Origin: Candidatus Nanohalalkaliarchaeum halalkaliphilum
GTDB lineage: Archaea; Nanohalarchaeota; Nanosalinia; Nanosalinales; Nanohalalkaliarchaeaceae
Assembly: GCA_022729315.1 (NCBI GenBank)
Contig: JALDAF010000005.1
Location: 1 to 35,190 of the forward strand
Reading direction: 5' to 3'
Length of the DNA: 35,190 bases
Position numbers and translations under genes: made by a program. Positions 18,493 to 27,700 of the stretch are shown one piece after another. The notes beneath the pieces are model-generated. The model saw nothing but the letters and a program-made list of their open reading frames with translations, searched no databases and had not been told where the DNA came from. Within the stretch, counting starts at the first letter, position 1, and each line of letters opens with the position of its first letter.

Positions 18493-21400
18493 GTGTTCCC
18501 GTTGCGGCTGCGTACATTCCTGAAATCAAGTGTTCTTGTTGTGCTCCTTGTTGCCGGACTGGGGGTCGCATCCGCTGATGAGTTGCCTGGGACGTTGGAA
18601 GGACAGATTACGACCGATCCGTTCATGACCGATGGCGGGGACACCGTTGTGGGGACAGGGAGTGGCGTGTACGTCTTCGATGATGGCGGGGTTCAATATT
18701 ATATGGCGATGCCGGCGCCGGTGTCCGATGTTGTCCATGTGGGTGGGGCGGAGTTCGTGGTGGTGCTTGCGGATACACCGTTCGACAATGTTCGGTACGT
18801 AGATGTTGCAGAACAGGAGGAGCGCTGGTCGGCGCGGACTGCTGCCGATATTTACGATGAATATGTCGGGAAGACCACGGTCACGCTTGATGTCTTCGAT
18901 CTGCAGGTGGCTGATGACGTAGCAGTGGTGGCGACTGCGACCGGGGTGGAAGGGTTCGATATGGCGGACGGTGACCACGCATGGTCGGCGGATATCCATG
19001 AAGCGGTGTGGACGGTGACCACGCATGACGGTGCACTGTTTGCTGGCAGCCATTACGGCTATCTGCACCGGATCGATCCGGGGAGCGGCGAGATCCAGTT
19101 CAGGGAGCGCATCGTGGACCCGTACGAGAGCGATGATGACGACATTGGCCCGGTAGCGCGGCCGATCTGGGACGTGGAATCCGTTGGCGGCGCAGACGCA
19201 GTTGCGGTCGGCGGTGAGGACGGGTACGTGCATTTCGTGGATCCTGACACAGGTGGCATTGACGGGAGCGAAGACCTTATCGGGTACAGTATTGGTGCCC
19301 TTGACGATTATTATGAGGATCGGACCCATCCGACAGCACAGCCGGGTGAACCGTTTTTCGATAATATCGAGCTGTACACCGTCGATGATATCACGGATGA
19401 CGGTGCTGTCGATCTGGTGGCGGTGACGCGGGAAGAAGATGCGGGCGGAACACAGGATGAGGAACTGCATCTGGTGCAGTCGATGACACAGAACACGGAC
19501 TGGACGCTCCCTGTCGACATCAGCGGGGGTATCGCGTACACGGCGGCACTGCATGGGGGTAGCGTTGTCGTACCTGAATCACCGGGAGGGACGTCACAGG
19601 ATGTTGCCGTGTACAACCTTGAAACCGGGTTAGAGGAGGATACACTGACGGTTCCGACCGTTGGCAGTGATCCAGGCGGCGATGGTGCAGCGTTCGCAGC
19701 AGGGAGCGATACGCATATCGCGGTGGTCGCGGACAGTGGGGATATGACGTTGCTGGATGCGGACGGCGATCTTCTGTGGAGTTTCCCGCGTATCACTGAT
19801 TTTGTGGTCGAATCAGGCGAGTTCCGGCAGGGGATGGAGGACTACCTGGTATACGACCGGTACGAGGATCAGCGTGACACGTTGCACCGGACGTTTATGC
19901 TCCGGGACGGTGATGACGGTAGCACGGTGTGGTCCGAGCACCAGAACATCACCGCCGCTAAAGAGTCACCGATTCGTGATATCGAACAGATAGAGCCGGT
20001 GACGGGAAGTGGAACAGATATTATGCTGGTGGCGGGACCTGATCGTGGTTCGGATGGCAGCGACCGACCGTCAAGCATCGGTGTGATGGACGGATCTGAC
20101 GGCGATATCCTCCGCAATTTTGTGCTGCAGAATACGGACGGCCAGTTCCCGCAGCTCTCCCCCTATGAAAACATCTCTGTTGCCTCGGCGACTGTGATCG
20201 GTGATGCAGGCGGGACTGGCAACAATCATGCTCTGGTTACGGCAGACGATCGGCTGTTTGCGATAGATCTCCGGACCGGCGATATCGTCGGACAGCGATT
20301 ATTCCGTTATCACGGCCCACCGCCAGAACATCAGGATGACGAGGAAGAAGCGTATGCACCGCAGACGCTGGAATGGTTCGATGAGTGGCGCCCGCACGTG
20401 GTGGCGGTCGGTCCCGGTGACCGGCCGGATATCGCGTTCATCGACCGGAACCATAACATCACCCGGCTGGAACAGGACGGAACCGGTGACGCGTTCGAGC
20501 TGACTCCACGGGAAGCGATCGACTTTGACCATTATATCCAGGACTACAGCGTTATCGGGGATGTGACCGGTGACGGCTATGACGAGCTGCTGGTCGAGGT
20601 ATCGGGCGATGACGGGATGGAGCGGATGATCGTGAGTGTGCGGGATGGTGAGGTCCTGTTCTCGTCAGGAGAGCTACGACACCGGAGCGGACTCTTTTTG
20701 CTGGAAGATGACCTGACCGGGAACGATCAGCGCGAATTCGTGACACTGCAGCGTACCGATCAAGGTGGGGGTGCGGAGATCGCGCTGTACTCTGCGTCCA
20801 CCCAGATATGGGGTATGACGTTCCACCGGTTCGCTGGCGATATCGCTACTGCACAACCGGTCGCATCAGCCGGCGATGTCACTGGAGATGGGTCACCAGA
20901 GCTCGCCGTCGGCAAGTTGCATGCAGGAGGAGAAACGCGGATCGATATATACGATGTGCAGGCCGACGACGTCGTTGACAGCATCACGTTACAGCCGGAA
21001 ACGGAACGGCAGCAGGACGAGGTTACGTCCCTCAAGTATCTGCAGCAGATTCCGGATCAGACAGGGGATGGAACGCCGGAACTGGGTGTCGTTGTCGGCG
21101 ATCATGGTGTCGTTTTTGGGGACGATGATGGCGGCCCCGGGTTTTACATCGTGGATCCGCAGGCTGGCGAGGTGCTTGTCAGCGGTGACGGCACGCCATC
21201 AGCGTTTATCGATATCGGCGATCGAACTGGTGTCCTCGGATCGAACGGTGAGCTCACCCTTGTTGATGTGACGGATGCGGTTGAGATCGGCCCGCTGGAT
21301 GATACGCTGGAACTCGACCTGTCCTGGTCGTTTGCCGGCGACGAGATCCATGATACCACGATCGAAGTGAACGACCGGCCAGTGCATCAAACAACTGATA

Positions 21401-21600
21401 CCGCGATGACGCTCCGATTACCGCCGGGCGAACATGATATAACCGTCCGGAGCACAAACCAGGACGGGATCACCGTGTACGATACAGCACAGGTGACGGT
21501 GACGGACGATTCAGACAGCGATACCCTGCTGTTCGGCGCGACGGCGCTCCTGTTCGTCATCATCTTCCTCCCCAATCTGCTGCGACGGGTGCGTGAGTGA
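18493..21600 (+). CDS. Membrane-anchored beta-propeller (PQQ/FG-GAP/integrin-alpha-like) surface protein
   Basis: Signal peptide; repeated GDVTGDGYDELLV, GDVTGDGSPELAVG, DQTGDGTPELGVVVG Ca-binding-like blades; C-terminal TM LLFGATALLFVIIFLPNLLRRVRE; GTG start. Confidence 0.85.
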   Translation: MFPLRLRTFLKSSVLVVLLVAGLGVASADELPGTLEGQITTDPFMTDGGDTVVGTGSGVYVFDDGGVQYYMAMPAPVSDVVHVGGAEFVVVLADTPFDNVRYVDVAEQEERWSARTAADIYDEYVGKTTVTLDVFDLQVADDVAVVATATGVEGFDMADGDHAWSADIHEAVWTVTTHDGALFAGSHYGYLHRIDPGSGEIQFRERIVDPYESDDDDIGPVARPIWDVESVGGADAVAVGGEDGYVHFVDPDTGGIDGSEDLIGYSIGALDDYYEDRTHPTAQPGEPFFDNIELYTVDDITDDGAVDLVAVTREEDAGGTQDEELHLVQSMTQNTDWTLPVDISGGIAYTAALHGGSVVVPESPGGTSQDVAVYNLETGLEEDTLTVPTVGSDPGGDGAAFAAGSDTHIAVVADSGDMTLLDADGDLLWSFPRITDFVVESGEFRQGMEDYLVYDRYEDQRDTLHRTFMLRDGDDGSTVWSEHQNITAAKESPIRDIEQIEPVTGSGTDIMLVAGPDRGSDGSDRPSSIGVMDGSDGDILRNFVLQNTDGQFPQLSPYENISVASATVIGDAGGTGNNHALVTADDRLFAIDLRTGDIVGQRLFRYHGPPPEHQDDEEEAYAPQTLEWFDEWRPHVVAVGPGDRPDIAFIDRNHNITRLEQDGTGDAFELTPREAIDFDHYIQDYSVIGDVTGDGYDELLVEVSGDDGMERMIVSVRDGEVLFSSGELRHRSGLFLLEDDLTGNDQREFVTLQRTDQGGGAEIALYSASTQIWGMTFHRFAGDIATAQPVASAGDVTGDGSPELAVGKLHAGGETRIDIYDVQADDVVDSITLQPETERQQDEVTSLKYLQQIPDQTGDGTPELGVVVGDHGVVFGDDDGGPGFYIVDPQAGEVLVSGDGTPSAFIDIGDRTGVLGSNGELTLVDVTDAVEIGPLDDTLELDLSWSFAGDEIHDTTIEVNDRPVHQTTDTAMTLRLPPGEHDITVRSTNQDGITVYDTAQVTVTDDSDSDTLLFGATALLFVIIFLPNLLRRVRE

Positions 21601-21605
21601 TACAC

Positions 21606-22373
21606 ATGACAAACGCGATCGAGACGACAGACCTGACGAAACAGTTCGGTGATCTGACCGCGGTCGACGGGATCAATCTTTCCGTGGAGCAGGGCCGGAT
21701 CCACGGATTCGTCGGACAGAACGGGGCCGGAAAGACGACAACGATACAGATGTTGGTAGGGCTGCTTTCACCGACTGCAGGATCTGCAACGATCTGCGGT
21801 GAGCCAGCCGGATCGCTTGCGGCGAAGAAACGGATCGGGTACTCGCCACAGGAGCCACAGTTCTACAGCACGATGACCGGGTACGACTACCTGCGGTATA
21901 TGGGAAAGACAGCGGGGATGGGCGGCGATGCCGCGGACCGGGCCAAGGAGCTGCTGGAATGGCTTGATTTGGACGATGCCGCACACAAGAAAATCGGTGG
22001 GTACAGTGGCGGTATGAAACGGCGGCTGAGCATGGCGCAGGCGGTGATCCATGATCCTGACGTCTTGATCCTCGACGAACCGACTGCAACCCTTGACCCG
22101 GAAGGACGGAAGGAAATCATCGACGCCCTGCAGGATATGACCGACGAAGGCATGACCGTATTCGTCTCTAGCCACGTGCTCGACGAGCTGGAGAAGTTCA
22201 TCGAATATGTCACGATCCTGCACGAGGGCACACTGGTCGAATCCGGTCCACTGGACGCGATCCAGGACAAGGTGGAGACCGAGGGCGGTCTGCAGGAAGC
22301 ATTCCTCGAGATCGTCAACGACGATACATCCGGGGACACCAAGAAGACAGCTGAAGCGGAGGCGGATTCGTGA
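21606..22373 (+). CDS. ABC-2 type transporter ATP-binding protein
   Basis: Walker A GQNGAGKTT, signature YSGGMKRRLSMAQ, Walker B DVLILDEPTATLD. Confidence 0.95.
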   Translation: MTNAIETTDLTKQFGDLTAVDGINLSVEQGRIHGFVGQNGAGKTTTIQMLVGLLSPTAGSATICGEPAGSLAAKKRIGYSPQEPQFYSTMTGYDYLRYMGKTAGMGGDAADRAKELLEWLDLDDAAHKKIGGYSGGMKRRLSMAQAVIHDPDVLILDEPTATLDPEGRKEIIDALQDMTDEGMTVFVSSHVLDELEKFIEYVTILHEGTLVESGPLDAIQDKVETEGGLQEAFLEIVNDDTSGDTKKTAEAEADS

Positions 22374-23308
22374 TGCGGTTCCATGTAATCGCACGGAAAT
22401 CACTGGAGGACTTCACCAGTTTCAAGGTATTGCTCCTGTTCTTCATCCCGTTCCTCCTCATCACCGGTGCAATGGTGTCCGGGTTGACCGATCCTATGCT
22501 GGACAACCTGGATATGTTACCGCTCGAGACGCAGGAGAACGAGCTGTTACCGGCGTTCATCCAGTTCGCCATCCTCTGGGGGGCCGGCATCCCGCTCATG
22601 GTACTTATCGCGATCCTTGCCGCGAACACGATCGCAAAAGAGGAGGAATCCGGCACGCTCCGCATCCTACTCAGTAAACCGGTATCACGGACCGCGGTGA
22701 TTGGCGGCAAGTTCGCTGCAATCTTCGTGTTCTCCCTGCTTGTCACGACAGCGGGACTGCTTGCAGGTGGATCGCTCCTGTTCATCCTGTCCGGTGCCGT
22801 ACCGCAGGCGTTGAGCGGCAGCCTATTCCAGATCCTCCTGCCAACCCTGCTCTACGCGGCGTTGATTGCGTTCTTCACCGCTTCGATCGGGACGTTCCTT
22901 GCCACATTCACCGCGAACCGGTTGCAGTCCGGACTCTTGACGGCGGGTGTCGCAGTCCTGTTCTTCGCGTTCATCCCGATCCGGTTCGTCACCCAGTCCA
23001 GGGAACTGTACGAACCGTACCGCCTCTACCTGATTGATGTCAACTACCACTTCGGAAATATCCTGATCTACCTTTACAACCTGATGGATGTCCCGCTCCA
23101 GTCGCCGGTGCAGCAACAGCTTTCGTTCACCACCGGTGTGTTCACCGATCCAGCTGGGTACACCGCTGCGTTACTCGGTGGGCTGCCAGCAACGCTTGAA
23201 CCGGTCGATCACATCGCACCCGAGCTATCGCTTGCGGTAATCGTCGTGCTGTCCCTCCTCTCCCTGATCACCGGCATCCTACATTTCAACCGGAAGGACA
23301 TCCAGTAA
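22373..23308 (+). CDS. ABC-2 type transporter permease
   Basis: About 6 TM segments, KEEESGTLRILLSKPVSRTAVIGGKF motif typical of ABC-2 permeases; TGATG overlap with the ATPase gene. Confidence 0.92.
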   Translation: MRFHVIARKSLEDFTSFKVLLLFFIPFLLITGAMVSGLTDPMLDNLDMLPLETQENELLPAFIQFAILWGAGIPLMVLIAILAANTIAKEEESGTLRILLSKPVSRTAVIGGKFAAIFVFSLLVTTAGLLAGGSLLFILSGAVPQALSGSLFQILLPTLLYAALIAFFTASIGTFLATFTANRLQSGLLTAGVAVLFFAFIPIRFVTQSRELYEPYRLYLIDVNYHFGNILIYLYNLMDVPLQSPVQQQLSFTTGVFTDPAGYTAALLGGLPATLEPVDHIAPELSLAVIVVLSLLSLITGILHFNRKDIQ

Positions 23309-23488
23309 ACAAATCACCCCCGTTTTACATGTCATCGAGACAGCACGGGATACAGTTAAACCGGTTGTACCTTCGAACTCCGCTCTTTGATAGTCCTTCG
23401 GCAAAGCATTTGTCGCAGAATTTGGATATTGCCTATTTGTTCTCCCCAGAGACATGTTGAGAATTTTCGAGTTTTGGATTGTTTCCGA

Positions 23489-23737
23489 GTGCGCTCCCAC
23501 TGGCTTCCGATAGGAAGACAGTTGAAGCAGCAGTTCCGAAGGAACTGATGCGCCCTGGAGGATGTCGAACACGAAACCGTTGGTTTCTCGGTGCGAAACC
23601 TCTAAGAGTGCTCCCTACCGACTTCTCCTGTTGGAGATGGCGGTTGAAGCATCGAACGTATGTGAGATGCGCCCTGGAGGATGTCGAACACGAAGACTGC
23701 GTCTTCTCGGTTCGAATCCTCTTTCTAGCACTGAGAA
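23489..23737. repeat. Two tandem hairpin-rich units (119 and 130 bp) carrying tRNA-Arg 3'-end-like sequences
   Basis: Unit 1 23489-23607, unit 2 23608-23737; both contain tgcgccctggaggatgtcgaacacgaa and a 45-nt palindrome (23558-23602; 23677-23721). Confidence 0.7.
23503..23538. repeat. Dispersed 36-nt repeat copy 2
   Basis: gcttccgataggaagacagttgaagcagcagttccg; 34/36 identical to 18190-18225. Confidence 0.85.
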
Positions 23738-23738
23738 G

Positions 23739-23872
23739 TGCGCCCTGGAGGATTCGAACCCCCGCTCTGCACGTATTTGCATTCGAAAACCTTCCGGTTT
23801 TCTCGTCCTCACACCGTTTAGCACGGAGTTCGGTTCCGCAACGTGCCGTCTTGTCCGCTAGACCAAGGGCGC
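23739..23872 (-). tRNA. tRNA-Arg (anticodon GCG) with an intron of about 61 nt at the canonical 37/38 position
   Basis: Acceptor GCGCCCT/AGGGCGC, D-stem GTCT/AGAC, anticodon stem GCACG/CGTGC, T-arm GGGGG-TTCGAAT-CCTCC; mature loop TTGCGGA; splice sites lie in bulges GG|A and AT|A flanking TTGC:GCAA (BHB-like); no encoded CCA. Confidence 0.88.
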
Positions 23873-23954
23873 ATACAGTATTCGGGCTACAAGAGAGATG
23901 TGGGAGAGACTTTTATGTATGCTACCGTACGGGGAGGGGGTTCCAGTGGTTGCA

Positions 23955-24422
23955 CTAGTGCCGCCGGTATTTTCGTTGTATTGCGGTGCCTGCGGCTGCT
24001 GTGGACACGGCTGCTACGCCGGCCCAGTAAGTGGGTGGCGGGGTCTCGGCGGGGAGCACGGTGATCGAAACGGTGTTCAGAGCTAGGCCGGCAACGAGGA
24101 TGGGGGCGGCGATCACTGCCAGCAGTTTGGCGACCGCGTTCAGCTGCCGGTCGTACCAGAGGCTGCGGACAAACGGTTTTATCGGTCCTTTTCCGGTGCG
24201 GAACGCATAGAACAGGAACATCGACAGCACCGGTGCGAGCACGAACACGTGCATGATGAAGAGCGCAGTCAGCAGCTGGTGCCCGAGGCTGGCAGGGCTT
24301 CCGTCCAGCATTCGGACATAGGCGAACGATTCTGCGGTCCCCACCATCACCGCGCCAACATTGAGGGCCAGTACGATGAGAAACGATCCTGCCCCCATCT
24401 CAAGCTTTTCCGTCTCCACCAT
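23955..24422 (-). CDS. Multi-TM membrane protein of unknown function
   Basis: 155 aa with 4 TM-like segments. Confidence 0.7.
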   Translation of the reverse strand: MVETEKLEMGAGSFLIVLALNVGAVMVGTAESFAYVRMLDGSPASLGHQLLTALFIMHVFVLAPVLSMFLFYAFRTGKGPIKPFVRSLWYDRQLNAVAKLLAVIAAPILVAGLALNTVSITVLPAETPPPTYWAGVAAVSTAAAGTAIQRKYRRH

Positions 24423-24649
24423 ACTATAACATAGTCTCGGTTCCTGCTTATTGAAGGTTACGTGGGTGGCTATGGATGGTGGGTCTCCGGGGTCCTTATG
24501 TTCCCTGCTTGTGAGAGAGTTCAGGAAGATCCATGGGAGGAGGGCTGGATAAGAGACAATCTTTATATTCGGGAAACATGGGTCGAACTGGAAGAATATC
24601 CTTGACTCGGCCTGATGAGAACTGATGGTCGACGCCTCACAAAACCGCC

Positions 24650-24666
24650 GTAATACCCCGTAATAC
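24650..24666 (+). promoter_or_regulatory. Direct repeat GTAATAC-CCC-GTAATAC upstream of the TATA box of the 1086-aa surface protein gene
   Basis: Two exact heptamers 10 bp apart; same architecture at 31762-31778. Confidence 0.6.
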
Positions 24667-24682
24667 GCCTGTTTTCAAAGGA

Positions 24683-24690
24683 TATATAAG
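24683..24690 (+). promoter_or_regulatory. TATA box (TATATAAG)
   Basis: About 30 nt upstream of the ATG at 24716; leaderless architecture. Confidence 0.65.
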
Positions 24691-24715
24691 GCGGCCACGG
24701 TGAGCATATACATTG

Positions 24716-27700
24716 ATGCCCGACGTAACGAAGAAGCTATCTGATCGGAAGGCACCACTCGTTCTCATCGCACTTACTCTGCTTGTGTTATCCGTATTTG
24801 TCGTGGCACATGATGGGGATCACTGGTTGGAGGCGGACGACAGCCTGAACCCGGATGCAGATTTCGTGAACACGACACCAGAAGAATCTGAAGCTGTTGT
24901 AGCAGAATATCCTCACTGGTCTGATTTTGGGCAAACAGTTCCCATAGCGTTCCGAGGTGAAGATATCTATGTGAACATATCATTCCTTGAAGACGATGAC
25001 GAAAACGATCAAGCACCATTTAACATAACAAACATATCTGGAGGACTGGTTGATTCAGGAGTAGGAAACCAAGCAGATGGCGTATTCGGTTTATCTACTG
25101 ACTCTTCGAATGCTTCGGAAGATGGCCGGTACGTGTACTGGGGAGACTGGAATGATCCGGATGATCACCGCCATATTGACCTTGTATCTTCTGAGTACAA
25201 CGTGACTGGGCGTATAGCGCCGACGTCAGGAGGTTCGCTTACCAATGTGAAGATTGAGCTTCGGTACTGGGAGAACCTGTCGCTGATCGATCATGAGACC
25301 CGGGATGACATCAACCTGACGGTTGATGATTGGCCTGAGGAGGGCGGTGAGGAGAGAATATACCGTATTAATACGTCAACGCTTGAAAAATTCTGGATCG
25401 GAGTGACCGCGGACGGCTACGGCTGGAACTACAACCCGAGCCGATCCGTCGGTGCCGATGATGGGAATTGGGAGGTTCCGTCCGTTGAGTTGCCGCACAT
25501 AAATGATATTGGTGCGTTGCATGTTGGAAATGGTCCTACCGAGGCCACGGTCGTGGGCGAGCTGGTATACGAGGATGGGACGCCTGCAGAAGGTGTCGAG
25601 GTTCGACTGACCGGTATGTGTGAAGAGTCGCTGCGATGTTTCTCGCGGATGCCGTACATGGAACGGCCACCTGTCATGACCAATATGACGAACAGCTCAG
25701 GATATGCTACATTTAATGGCGTGTATCCCGGTGCGTTTATCGAGGAAGGAGAAGATATTATATGGGAAGATATGGCGGCGTACAGCGTAAGTGTGACGAA
25801 TGATTCGGTGGCACGGGTTTCTGGTGATGTATTTATGCCTGATTTCTTCCTGGAGGGCGAGGGCTTCTTTGAGGAAGAGGTTGAGGTGACGGACACGGTT
25901 GGCCACATCAACGGAACGATCGAGGGTGATGACGAGGCGACGTATGTAATTGGTGCGATGAACACGGAGACGGGTGAGGCGCTGCGGTTGGCGCCTCAGG
26001 AGAATATCAGCAATATTTCGGTTCGTGCCCTTCCGAACGGCACATACTCTGTTATTGCAGCAGAGGTAGAGGGCGGGAATCCGGTTGCCATGACATCGGA
26101 GACCGTGGAGATCGAAACAGATACTACAACGACCCTCCATTTCGAGTTCCCGGAGACCGTGACATTGACTGGGAACGTGACAGATGAGGCGGACAATCCT
26201 GTGGAAAATGTTCGGGTTGAGGCAGAGAACCAGACAGACTTCCAGTTCTACTCCACCCGGACCGAAGCCGACGGGAGTTATACACTGCAGGTGGTGAACG
26301 ACACGTCTTACGATGTGCGACTGTTCCCACCACACGACAGCGAGTTCTCTGAGACAACGGAGAACGTTGCTATCAATAAAAGCGAGACGGTGAAGAATTT
26401 CACGCTCAGCACCGGTGAATGGCTGGCCGGATATGTGGAAACGTCGGGCGGCGAGCCGGTTGACGCTCATGTGTACATATGGGGTGACAGCACGTTCCAG
26501 GATGCAGCGACGGATGAGGACGGGTTCTACAATATCACTGGGCTTGAGGCTGGTGAGCAATATAGCTTTAATGTATATCCGTTTGAGCCTGGAGTTGAGC
26601 GGAACCGCTCAACGTTCACGCTTGTACAGGGACAGGATTGGCGGAACGTAACGCTTGAGGCAGACACCCGGGATATCAGCGGGTTTGTGACGGATGAAGC
26701 AGATAATGCATTGAATGCGACGGTCCGGCTGGTGAACCATGACCAGAGGCAGCGACAGGAGGTTGAGACGAACAGCAGCGGCGGATACAATTTCACGGAC
26801 CAGCCGCGGCATAGCTATTATACGATCCGTGTCCGACCGGATAATGCAAGCTTCGGACCGGATGATCAGTCATTTGGATTGTCCGACGACCGTATTGTGG
26901 ACTTCACGTTGGAAACCACGACCAGTGTCTCCGGATACGTGCTGGATGAGAGCGATACCGGGGTGGAGAACGCAGAGGTGTTCGCATTCAACTGGACGAC
27001 AGACACGTACGGTTGGACACGGACGGATGCAGATGGGTCATACCAGATCGAGCTTCGGGAAGGCGGATACAATATCGAGGCATGGAAGGAAGGGTTTGCA
27101 CCAAACCTGTCCACGGTAGTAGAGGTTTCCGAAGAATCAACGCAGAACCTTACCCTCTCCCAGGGAGTATCTCTCTCCGGACAGATCACGGAGAACCAGC
27201 AGCCGACACCCTACAGTGGAGAGATCGCGGTCTGGAACCGTGAACATGAAGCATTCGGTCATTCAGAGATCGTGAACGGTGAGTACAACATCACCGGATT
27301 ACAGGATAATATAGCGTACAACGTCTGGTTCAGAGTGGATACGGACGAATTTACACCGGATAGAGAGAGCGTTGACCTTTCAGAGTTGAGCGAACCGTAT
27401 GAAAAGAACTTCAGCGTGGCCGGGAACAAGGGACAGAAGCTGAACGTGACTGTTACATCCAGCGGTGCACCTCTGGCGAATGCGACCGTAAGAACCCCGC
27501 TCAGAGAACGGACGACGAATGATGCAGGGTTTGTCACATTCCCGAACCAGTCCATCGGTGGGTTGACGATCAGTATTAATAAGGACGGGTATAGGGGTGT
27601 GCTTCGAACGGAGAACATTGATCGGCCAGGACAGCTGGGTGTCGAAGAATACAAATCCCTCTCGGTATCCCTGGACCAGGTGGTGGAGACAGAAGTAGAT

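Noticed and set aside
18526-19554. 342-aa minus-strand ORF antisense to the beta-propeller gene
   Set aside because: Low-complexity, Arg/His/Ile-rich composition from the antisense of an acidic GC-rich gene; the plus-strand frame has clear propeller motifs.
23279-23572. 97-aa minus ORF in the ABC permease/tRNA intergenic region
   Set aside because: Runs through the dispersed repeat and lacks family motifs or halophile-like acidity; probably non-coding.
23489-23737. CRISPR array or integron attC sites as the explanation for the tandem units
   Set aside because: Only two diverged units, no spacer pattern, no cas or integron integrase in the window, no cassette ORFs or conserved attC core.
23489-23737. 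H/ACA guide RNA with K-turn
   Set aside because: No kink-turn GA/AG tandem on both strands of the internal loop and no convincing ACA box.
23615-23824. 69-aa ORF crossing the tRNA-Arg gene and repeat unit 2 (…RGFEPRRRSLRVRHPPGRISHTFDASTAISNRRSR)
   Set aside because: Translation of tRNA and palindrome sequence; no independent coding support.
24608-24632. C/D box-like TGATGA…CTGA motif in the intergenic region before the giant surface gene
   Set aside because: The boxes are only about 3 nt apart, incompatible with a guide region of usual length; likely chance.
25697-26560. 287-aa minus-strand ORF inside the 1086-aa surface gene
   Set aside because: Antisense artefact; the plus frame has regular repeats and sequons.
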